Source: Dyella ginsengisoli LA-4
Lineage (GTDB): Bacteria > Pseudomonadota > Gammaproteobacteria > Xanthomonadales > Rhodanobacteraceae
Assembly (NCBI RefSeq): GCF_000334915.1
Contig: NZ_AMSF01000058.1
Coordinates: 1-64,000 of the forward strand
Direction: 5' to 3'
DNA: 64,000 nucleotides
Below the pieces are notes generated by a model. The model saw only the letters and a program-made list of their open reading frames with translations. It did no database searches and was not told the DNA's origin. This document shows positions 45,853 through 53,761 of this stretch, piece by piece. Each line of letters starts with the position of its first letter. Positions within the stretch are counted from its first letter, which is position 1. A program made the translations under genes and the position numbers.

Positions 45853-47798
45853 TGACGATCTTTATTCGCCTGATTGAGGCGCAGGACAAACGTAGCGCAT
45901 TGCTTAATGCCATCGCCAATGTCGATGACAAGAAGGTTTTCGACGTTGATCCAGAATCTTTCAAACAGATACCGGGTAGCCCGTTTGCCTACTGGGTCAG
46001 TGACAAGATTCGAGCGCTATTTTCAAAGCTTCCAATATACGAGGGAGATGGTCGCACCGTTAAACAGGGGCTTGCAACGGCGGATGATTTTCGGTTTGTC
46101 AGAACCTATTGGGAAATTGAATCATCAAGAGTGGCTTCGCGCGCCGACGAAATCAATTCGGAGCGATATTGGGTACTGTATCCGAAAGGAGGCGAATTTT
46201 CACCGTTCTACGCGGACATACCGCTGCTAGTGGACTGGTTCGGGAATGGTATTAAGTATTGGCATAATTTGAATACAGCGGGTGGCGTTCGATCCAACAT
46301 TTGGATGCTGAATGAGTCCGCCAAGAATCACTTTTTTCAAGCTGGCCTCACTTATCCTCGGCGACTTCATCGGCTCGCTGTTATGCCTATGCCAGAGGGG
46401 GCAATTATTAGCGTTAGAGGGAGTGGGATCTATGGTCGACGAGAGGATCTTTTCCGGATTGCAGGTCTTTATTCCTCGTCAGCTTTCGATTTCTTGGTCA
46501 AGTGCATGCTTGGAAGGTTCGGCCATCCACAATTTGACAATGGGACGCTTTGCAAGACGCCGGTTCCAAAGAACTTCCCTCAGTGTGCATCCGCGTTGGA
46601 TGAACCTGCAAAAAGAGCAATATCGATAAAGAGGACACTGGATACCGTCAACGAAATTTCTCACGCATTTTTGTTGCCTGCGTTGCTTCGAGGCCGAGTG
46701 GGAGAATTTTCAATCTCAGCCCTAGTAAGCGAGCTTGAAGGAATTCAGGAGAAGATCGATGCAATCGCATTCGAACTTTATGAAATCAGCGAAGACGACC
46801 AAAACGCCATCAAGCTTGGGAACAAAGAAGAATCTAGCCTTGACTCCTCAATCGAGGCAGACGAGGAAGCGGACGCTGAGGATCTTGAAGAAGAATCGGG
46901 TGACAACACATCTGACCAAGGAAATCTCCTGTCGTGGTGCGTAGGTGTCGGCTTTGGTCGATTTGACTTGCGCTTAGCGACACTTGAGAGATCTGCGCCT
47001 CCTGAGCCAGATCCATTTGACCCACTTCCTGCCAAGAGCCCAGGCATGCTGCCGGACGGGGCCGCGCCCTTCCATGTGCACGAAGGCATCCTGGTGGACG
47101 ACCAAGGCCATCCCCATGACCTCGCGCGTCTGGTGGAGGAGGTGTTGGCTCGCGTGGATGTCGCGGTGCCGGAAGACGTGCGTCGCTGGCTCCAACGCGA
47201 CTTCTTCCCCTTCCATCTGCAGCGCTACTCCAAGAGCCGCCGCAAAGCGCCTATCTACTGGCCGCTGTCCACCACGTCTTGCAGCTACACGCTGTGGGTC
47301 TATTACCCCAGCCTCACTAGCCAGACGCTGTACACCGCCATCAATGACTTCGTTGAGCCCAAGCTCAAACAAGTCGGTGGCGACGTGACGGTGCTGCGCA
47401 ATAAGGGTTCTGCCCGCACTCGTGACGACGAGAAGCAGTTCGAGGCGCTGCAAGCCTTCGAATTGGAACTGATCGAGCTGCGCGACACCCTGCTCACGCT
47501 GGCGCCCACCTACAAGCCCAACCACGACGACGGCGTGCAGATCAGCGCCGCACCGCTGTGGCCGCTGTTCCGGCACAAGCCCTGGCAGAAGGTGCTCAAG
47601 GACACCTGGGCCAAGCTGGAAAAAGGCGACTACGACTGGGCGCACCTGGCCATGAACTACTGGCCCGAGCGCGTTCGCGAGAAGTGCAAGACTGACAAGT
47701 CGCTTGCGATCGCGCATGGCCTGGAGGATTTGTACATCCAGCCCGAGGCAGCGCCGAAGAAGACGCGCGGCAGAAAGAAGACCGGAGGCGATGAATGA
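45852..47798 (+). CDS. PglX C-terminal half: target recognition and C-terminal domain
   Basis: 648 residues starting at the ATG that overlaps the stop of the first half by one base. It contains the TRD-like middle (FAYWVSDKIRALFSK, GLATADDFRFVRTYW, FDFLVKCMLGRFGHPQF), an acidic linker (DSSIEADEEADAEDLEEESG) and the conserved PglX C-terminus (VPEDVRRWLQRDFFPFHLQR, YSKSRRKAPIYWPLST, YSYTLWVYYP-like). The first ~1100 bp are AT-richer than the rest (for example 47% GC at 46801-46860 against 60% at 47581-47640), suggesting exchange of the specificity region. Either a recent frameshift of pglX or a working two-chain enzyme. Confidence 0.8.
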   Translation: MTIFIRLIEAQDKRSALLNAIANVDDKKVFDVDPESFKQIPGSPFAYWVSDKIRALFSKLPIYEGDGRTVKQGLATADDFRFVRTYWEIESSRVASRADEINSERYWVLYPKGGEFSPFYADIPLLVDWFGNGIKYWHNLNTAGGVRSNIWMLNESAKNHFFQAGLTYPRRLHRLAVMPMPEGAIISVRGSGIYGRREDLFRIAGLYSSSAFDFLVKCMLGRFGHPQFDNGTLCKTPVPKNFPQCASALDEPAKRAISIKRTLDTVNEISHAFLLPALLRGRVGEFSISALVSELEGIQEKIDAIAFELYEISEDDQNAIKLGNKEESSLDSSIEADEEADAEDLEEESGDNTSDQGNLLSWCVGVGFGRFDLRLATLERSAPPEPDPFDPLPAKSPGMLPDGAAPFHVHEGILVDDQGHPHDLARLVEEVLARVDVAVPEDVRRWLQRDFFPFHLQRYSKSRRKAPIYWPLSTTSCSYTLWVYYPSLTSQTLYTAINDFVEPKLKQVGGDVTVLRNKGSARTRDDEKQFEALQAFELELIELRDTLLTLAPTYKPNHDDGVQISAAPLWPLFRHKPWQKVLKDTWAKLEKGDYDWAHLAMNYWPERVREKCKTDKSLAIAHGLEDLYIQPEAAPKKTRGRKKTGGDE

Positions 47799-49603
47799 TT
47801 CAGGATGTCAAAGCGCTGCCGGTCAGCTTCTACTTCAGCCCCGATGGGACCACGTCGTTCTTCATTCCCAAGTACCAGCGCGAGTATGTATGGGGCGGCA
47901 AGAACTGGGACGCGCTGTTCAATGACCTGGAGGAGTCGCCCAGTGGGCACTTTCTGGGCTCCATCATCTGTGTGAACACCCAGCAAGATGGCATGGCCGG
48001 TGGCCGACTTGAGCTGATCGACGGCCAGCAGCGGTTTACCACCATCAGCCTGTTGTTCTGTGCGTTCTACGACAAGCTGAATGCCATTCCGAATCCGGAT
48101 CGCCGTCTGCTGGTGGAGCTGGACAACCTGGAAAGCCGCATCTTCGTCCGCGCCTCTGGCCAGTGGCGTCTGGAGCCCAGCGAGCAAGCGCAGAACAAGA
48201 CAGATTTCCAGAAGGTGCTGAGCGATCTGTTTCCCAAGCAGGTGAAAGCGCCGAAGGGCTTGAGCAATTTCGGAAACCGCCGCATTGCGCGCGCCTACCG
48301 CTACTTCTGTGAGCGACTGGAAGGGCTGAGCCAGGACAGCGCACTGGCCCTGCTGGAAAAGCTCAAAGCGGCCATGCTGGTCAAGATCGAGGTGCGTAGC
48401 CATTCCGACGCATTCATGTTGTTCGAGTCGATCAACAACCGGGGCATCCCGCTCTCGGCCATCGACATCATCAAGAACAACCTGCTGGCCGAGTTGGACA
48501 AGCGCCCGGACTACGGCATTGACCGAGCGTTTGACGAGTGGAAAGACCTGATCGACCAGTTGCCCGACCCGGCGGTGCAGGAGCGCTTTCTGCGTCAGCT
48601 GTACAACATGTTCAAGTACCTCAAGCGGGTCGAGGTCAAAGGCTGCACCCGCGCCACGCGCTCGAACCTGATCACCATCTACGACACCCTGCTGCGCAAG
48701 CGCCCGGTCTGGCTGTTCGGCGCGCTGCAAGCCAAGGGCAAAACCTACTCGGCACTGCTCAACCCCGCCGTGGCGCGCGCGGAATGGGGCGACGCTGCCG
48801 CAGCGGCCTTGCAAGACCTGCAGCGCCTGGGGGCCGCGCCGGCTTACGCATTCTTGTTGTGGGCCAGCCAGGTCGCGCAGAGCCAGAAGTGGAATGAGGG
48901 CGACGCATTGAGCCGCTTGGCCGCTTTGCTCACCAAGTGGTTCTTTTGGCGGAACCTCACCGATATGCCGCCGACCCGTGAACTCGACCCGATGTTCATG
49001 GAACTGGTCAGCCACCTGCTGACGCAGATTCGCAGTGGCGAGATCACGGCGCTGGACGGCTTCATCCAGCAGAGCAGTAATTGGTTGCTGGGACGGGCAG
49101 CCCCACAAGATGTTTGCGAGTCGCGCCTCAAGGGCGATGTGTACCTGGAGAATTACGACGCCACGCGGTTCATGCTCTGCAAGCTGGAAGAGACACACCA
49201 AACCCGTGAAAACAAACGCGACCTGTGGGTGCATGACGCCAATGATCGCCCCGTTTTTACCGTCGAACACATCCTGCCGAAGACCGAAAACTTGGGGCCG
49301 GGCTGGGTGACGATGCTCGAAGGGAACCAGAAAGGCACTGCGGCTGCCATTCGCGAGCGCTGTGCGCACCAGCTCGGCAACCTGACCCTGAGTGGCTACA
49401 ACTCCAAGCTCGGCACGATGGAATTCTTGAAGAAGCGCGATCGCAAGAACGATCAGGGTGATTTCATTGGCTACCGCAACGGCTTGTACCTAAATGCCGA
49501 CTTGGCCAGCCGAGATGATTGGAACGAGGCCGCCATTACGGCGCGAACAGACAAGATGCTCAAGGAGGTGATGTCCATCCTGAGCCTGCGGGGGGAGCAA
49601 TAG
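47795..49603 (+). CDS. GmrSD/BrxU-like DUF262-DUF1524 restriction enzyme in BREX
   Basis: 602 residues. The N-terminal DUF262 domain has FFIPKYQREYVWG and LELIDGQQRFTTISLLF (the DGQQR nucleotide-hydrolysis motif, residues 76-80), plus LFESINNRGIPLSAIDIIKN. The C-terminal DUF1524 His-Me finger nuclease has TVEHILPKTENLG (His near 490) and HQLGNLTLSGYNSKLG. Together this is the domain pair of GmrSD type IV restriction enzymes, which cut modified (for example glucosylated) phage DNA. BrxU is a known BREX-linked GmrSD homologue. It overlaps pglX by 4 bp (ATGA), so it is integral to the operon. Confidence 0.85.
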   Translation: MIQDVKALPVSFYFSPDGTTSFFIPKYQREYVWGGKNWDALFNDLEESPSGHFLGSIICVNTQQDGMAGGRLELIDGQQRFTTISLLFCAFYDKLNAIPNPDRRLLVELDNLESRIFVRASGQWRLEPSEQAQNKTDFQKVLSDLFPKQVKAPKGLSNFGNRRIARAYRYFCERLEGLSQDSALALLEKLKAAMLVKIEVRSHSDAFMLFESINNRGIPLSAIDIIKNNLLAELDKRPDYGIDRAFDEWKDLIDQLPDPAVQERFLRQLYNMFKYLKRVEVKGCTRATRSNLITIYDTLLRKRPVWLFGALQAKGKTYSALLNPAVARAEWGDAAAAALQDLQRLGAAPAYAFLLWASQVAQSQKWNEGDALSRLAALLTKWFFWRNLTDMPPTRELDPMFMELVSHLLTQIRSGEITALDGFIQQSSNWLLGRAAPQDVCESRLKGDVYLENYDATRFMLCKLEETHQTRENKRDLWVHDANDRPVFTVEHILPKTENLGPGWVTMLEGNQKGTAAAIRERCAHQLGNLTLSGYNSKLGTMEFLKKRDRKNDQGDFIGYRNGLYLNADLASRDDWNEAAITARTDKMLKEVMSILSLRGEQ

Positions 49604-49606
49604 ATC

Positions 49607-51217
49607 ATGCTCGTGTATGTCAATAATTTCCTGTTTGAACCGGCACAGGGGCCGGACCAGATCGTTCAGCTCGTGGCCAAGTGGGTGGGACAGCGAGCAA
49701 AGAGTTATGTCGATACCGCGCGACTTGCCGAGGGCATCCGAGAGCTGAAGCTCAAGGATGGCAGCACGTTGACCTCACGTGCCACTTGGTCCGCCGACAA
49801 ACGGAGAACCTATCCCTTCTGGTTCTGTGCGCAGCTTAGCCACCGGGACGAAAAAATTTCGGGCAGGCGCTGGATCACCGAAATCGGTCTACACCAAGAA
49901 GCCGAGGGGCAGGCTATCGAGTGCTCTTTGCTGCTGAGGACCGACGAGGTCAGCGCACGGGTGAACGCTTCAATTCAGGTGACTCGTCCGAAACTGGTCG
50001 AGCAACTCATCCAGTCATGCAACCCTCTCGGGCAAACCCCTGGGTTAAAAGTCAAACAACTGACGCTGGAAAGTGCATCAGCTTTTCTGCGAGAGGTGGA
50101 GCGCGACGAGCGGAACTATCCGATTGTGATACTGAGCACCAATCGCGATAACGAATTCCCGGTTACTCCAGAGCGCTTACGGTCAATATTGGTGGGGTTG
50201 GCCGACGTCGTTTGCGTGCCGGCAGAAGAAGACACATTTGCCATTGAAGAGCTGGTTGGACGCCGCTTCATGGCTTTTGGCGGGGCCCTCAACATTGTGT
50301 TTCCTGGCCGCCAAGGCGATCGCGGGCTCTTTTATGAAACGGTGCTGTTGCGCCCTGATGAAATTGTTGACCTTCTAGACAGCGGCCACTCGATCGAGTC
50401 CGAGGTCTTATCCACGATAACGCATCGCACCAACCTACCATGTTCATGGAGGCATATTTCGCCGGAAAAGGTGGGGCAGGCTGTATTGCGCGCTCAGTTG
50501 GCACAGATGATTGAACGGGCGAAGGCTGGCGATCAATCAGAGGAGCTGACGGAATACGTCGCTCTGCTGGAGTCTGCCGATCAGGAACTGCAGTCCAAGG
50601 ACAAAGAGCTTGTACGCATTCGTTCCAACTACGAAGAAAAGGAACAAGAGGTTCGATCGCTTCAGGCGGATATCGCCAACCTCAAACACGCGTTGAGTGG
50701 CTTGCAATCAAGCGACGATGGCGGAGATGACGTTGCGGAGATCCTGGCGCCCTTGCGCGACACTGTTGCCGCTGTTCTCAAGGGAAATCCAAGTCTCCAA
50801 CAGACTGTGGATCTGATCGCCACGGTTTATTCGGACCGGATTGTCTTCCTCGAAACAGCCAAGGGTTCAGCGAAAGAGTCTGATCGTGGCGGGTTCCGTC
50901 AGGGGGCGAAGGCATTCGAGCTGTTGCAAAAGCTCGCCACAGAATATTGGCAGCAGCTTGCTGATGGCAAAAGCGATCAACAGGCCAAAGCAGTATTTGG
51001 GCAAAACGCATATGCAGCCAATGAGGCTAGTGCACTGAGCAACGACGGTAAGCGTCGACGCACCTTTAACTACCGTGGGCGCAAATTCCTTATGGAGAAG
51101 CACCTGAAGCACGGTGTGAAAGACAGCTTGGCCGAGACCTTGCGTGTGCATTTCGAGTGGCTGGCTCACGAGAAGAAGATCATCGTTGGCCATTGTGGCA
51201 AGCATCTGGATTTCTGA
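49607..51217 (+). CDS. Unrecognised BREX-embedded coiled-coil protein
   Basis: 536 residues; I do not recognise the family. The N-terminal ~310 residues are globular alpha/beta (YPFWFCAQLSHRDE, ITEIGLHQEAEGQAIECSLL, YPIVILSTNRDNEFPVTPER). A coiled coil follows at about 320-365 (QELQSKDKELVRIRSNYEEK). The C-terminal ~80 residues form a small basic domain, RRRTFNYRGRKFLMEKHLKH then ETLRVHFEWLAHEKKIIVGH and CGKHLDF, which resembles the end of RelE/ParE-fold toxin-like domains. It starts 3 bp after the GmrSD gene and ends 10 bp before pglZ. Possible sensor/effector of the BREX variant; function unknown. Confidence 0.65.
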   Translation: MLVYVNNFLFEPAQGPDQIVQLVAKWVGQRAKSYVDTARLAEGIRELKLKDGSTLTSRATWSADKRRTYPFWFCAQLSHRDEKISGRRWITEIGLHQEAEGQAIECSLLLRTDEVSARVNASIQVTRPKLVEQLIQSCNPLGQTPGLKVKQLTLESASAFLREVERDERNYPIVILSTNRDNEFPVTPERLRSILVGLADVVCVPAEEDTFAIEELVGRRFMAFGGALNIVFPGRQGDRGLFYETVLLRPDEIVDLLDSGHSIESEVLSTITHRTNLPCSWRHISPEKVGQAVLRAQLAQMIERAKAGDQSEELTEYVALLESADQELQSKDKELVRIRSNYEEKEQEVRSLQADIANLKHALSGLQSSDDGGDDVAEILAPLRDTVAAVLKGNPSLQQTVDLIATVYSDRIVFLETAKGSAKESDRGGFRQGAKAFELLQKLATEYWQQLADGKSDQQAKAVFGQNAYAANEASALSNDGKRRRTFNYRGRKFLMEKHLKHGVKDSLAETLRVHFEWLAHEKKIIVGHCGKHLDF

Positions 51218-51227
51218 GGGAGTGGCT

Positions 51228-53756
51228 TTGAGCATTGCAGAATTTATTCGAGAAAGCGTGCTACGGCCGCGCCTGAAGCAAGCTGGGGCCTTGGTGGTGT
51301 ACGACGCCGACAAGCGCTACCGCGAGCAGTGTTTCGATCTGGCGGCCGACAAGGTGCGAGTGGTGGATGCGTCTGACAGCAGCATCGAAAGCCGCGAGGC
51401 AGCGCTGCTGGCGCTGCGTGAGGTGGGGCAACCCAAGGCACCGCTGGAAGGAGTCTTGATCTATGTGCCGACCAAGCGCCCGGAAACCGACGAGCAGAAG
51501 CAAGCTGATCCATTCGCCCTGTACGCAGAATGCGGCGCGGTGTTCCCGCAAGATGATGGCGATGAATACTTGAGCCTGTGCCTACGTGCGAGGCCGGATC
51601 ACGCCACTGAGATTCGGCAGGTGTTTGCGACTTCTCCCTCTGGGCCGACCTTCGCGGTGATCGATGCCATTGGCGGCGGCGTGAGCTGGCCGCAGTTGCG
51701 AGCCACTTTGCGGGTGGAATCGGGGCGCGAGATTCTGGCCGCACTGCTGGCACCCACTACCAGTCAATCCGAAGCACTCAAGGGGCAGGAAGGCTGGGTG
51801 CAAGAGGCGCGCGATTTCCTCCGCGCTACCTTGGGCCTGAGCGTGAAGACGCGCGGCAAGACGTGGTCTGCCTTGGCGGATGAACTGTGGCGCTACGTGC
51901 TGTTCAGCGAGTTCGTGTTCGATTTGCCGGTGGCACTGCCAGACACATTGAAGGGCGTGCCGCACGCACCGATGGAAGCCAGACCCATTGTCGAGGATGT
52001 GTGCGACCGTCTGCGCAGTGACCCCAAATCACGCGCGGCATACATCGAACGTGCCGAGGCCATCGAGGCTGAACTCAATCTGACCGATCTTTGTGGTGCG
52101 ATTGAAGACCTGGGCGAGCGCGACACCTTCCCCTTCGAGGAACGGACTTTCCTGCGCACGGCGATCAAGGGAATCGTCGCCGGCGACGCCGATGCCACAC
52201 GCCGAGTGCTGACCCGTCACAAGAGTTCGGTATGGCTCGGCAAGGGCGAAAGCCAGGCCCAGTGGGAGTTGGTGCGGTCTGGCTTGAGCCTGGTTGAGGC
52301 CTGCGACGATTTTGAGCGCCAGCTACCGGATCATGCCCGCTCGCAAGCGGATCTGATCGACTTCTACCTGGGCAGCCTGCGTGAAGCAGATCGTCTGCAG
52401 CGCGAGTTTGAGCAAGCGGCGGGTGACTTCCTTGACCCACATGGCTTGATGCATGAAGTGATCAGCCAAGCACGGGCGCGCTATCGCCGGTTGGCAGAGA
52501 AGGTTCAGGGCGTGTTTGTGAAGCACGTTGAGTCCGCCGGTTGGCCACCCACTGGGCGCCTCGCCAATGCCGATGCCTTTGATCGGCTGGTGGCTGATCG
52601 ACTCAAGGAAAGCGGACGCAAAGTGGCCTACCTGATGGTGGACGCCCTGCGTTACGAGCTGGGCGTGGCCCTCGAAAAGCTGCTGGCGGAGGATGGTCCC
52701 GTCGAGCTGCAAGCGGCCTATGCGCAGCTACCGACCATTACCCTGGTGGGCATGGCGAGCTTGCTGCCGGGCGCTCGCACGGGGCTGACCTTGTCGCTGG
52801 AGAGTGAGTCACTGGTACCGAAGCTGGCGGGTACTCCGGTAAGCAACGTCCCGCAGCGCATGAATGTGCTGGCCAAGCGGTATGGCGATCGGTTCGCGGA
52901 AATGCCGCTGAACGACTTTGTTCGCGGTAAGCCGAAGATTGCCGAAACCGTCGACCTGCTGGTACTGCGCTCTACGGAAATCGATAGTCAACTGGAAAGC
53001 AACCCGGAAACGACGCTGGGCTTGATCCCCGGCACACTCAAGCTGGTCCGCGTGGCACTGCATAAGCTGCGTGGCATGGGCTTCAAAGAGGCGGTCATCG
53101 TGACCGACCACGGCTTCTTCCTGAACGCGCAAGCAGAGGCTGGCGATGTGTGCGTGAAACCGCAGGGGAAATGGCCGGTGAATGCCCATGACCGCATGAT
53201 GCTGGGCGACGGCACAGCAGATGGTCACAGCCTGGTCGTCAGCGCCGAAAAGGTCGGCATTCGCGGTGATTTCACGCAAGTGGCACTACCGCGCAGCATG
53301 GCTCCCTATCGCTCGGGGCACCTGTATTTTCACGGCGGGACATCCCTGGCCGAGGCCGTTGTGCCGGTGCTGGTGGCCAGGCTGGATACCACCACCCATG
53401 CGGAATTGCGCAAGGTGGTGGTGGAGCTGAGCTACAAGAACGGCGCCAAACGAATAACTACGCGATTGCCGGTCATCGAAGTGATACTGGTGACAGACGA
53501 TATGTTCTCGCAAGACATGAGCGTGGAGATATTGCTGGAAGCGCAGGATGGCAAGGGCAATGTGGTGGGAGAGCCGCGCCCAGGCGGGGATGTTAACCCC
53601 GCGACCAGAACCGTGACCCTGATGCCAGGCCAGCGCAAGCAGATTGCGCTGCGGATGGATGATGAGTTCAGAGGCAAGTTCTCGGTCAAAGCGCTGAACC
53701 CGACAACCCTGGCGGCCTACAGCAATCTGGCGCTTGAAACCGACTATACGGAGTGA
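51228..53756 (+). CDS. pglZ: BREX phosphatase-like protein PglZ
   Basis: 842 residues. The alkaline-phosphatase-superfamily PglZ domain is in the second half: VAYLMVDALRYELGVALEKL (near residue 470), TLVGMASLLPGA, IVTDHGFFLNAQA (near 625) and SGHLYFHGGTSLAEAVVPVL. PglZ is one of the two most conserved BREX proteins and is required for defence. The TTG at 51228 is taken as start because GAGGG lies 7 bp upstream; the frame is open 28 codons further. The stop overlaps the alternative GTG of brxL. Confidence 0.94.
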   Translation: MSIAEFIRESVLRPRLKQAGALVVYDADKRYREQCFDLAADKVRVVDASDSSIESREAALLALREVGQPKAPLEGVLIYVPTKRPETDEQKQADPFALYAECGAVFPQDDGDEYLSLCLRARPDHATEIRQVFATSPSGPTFAVIDAIGGGVSWPQLRATLRVESGREILAALLAPTTSQSEALKGQEGWVQEARDFLRATLGLSVKTRGKTWSALADELWRYVLFSEFVFDLPVALPDTLKGVPHAPMEARPIVEDVCDRLRSDPKSRAAYIERAEAIEAELNLTDLCGAIEDLGERDTFPFEERTFLRTAIKGIVAGDADATRRVLTRHKSSVWLGKGESQAQWELVRSGLSLVEACDDFERQLPDHARSQADLIDFYLGSLREADRLQREFEQAAGDFLDPHGLMHEVISQARARYRRLAEKVQGVFVKHVESAGWPPTGRLANADAFDRLVADRLKESGRKVAYLMVDALRYELGVALEKLLAEDGPVELQAAYAQLPTITLVGMASLLPGARTGLTLSLESESLVPKLAGTPVSNVPQRMNVLAKRYGDRFAEMPLNDFVRGKPKIAETVDLLVLRSTEIDSQLESNPETTLGLIPGTLKLVRVALHKLRGMGFKEAVIVTDHGFFLNAQAEAGDVCVKPQGKWPVNAHDRMMLGDGTADGHSLVVSAEKVGIRGDFTQVALPRSMAPYRSGHLYFHGGTSLAEAVVPVLVARLDTTTHAELRKVVVELSYKNGAKRITTRLPVIEVILVTDDMFSQDMSVEILLEAQDGKGNVVGEPRPGGDVNPATRTVTLMPGQRKQIALRMDDEFRGKFSVKALNPTTLAAYSNLALETDYTE

Positions 53757-53761
53757 GCCCT

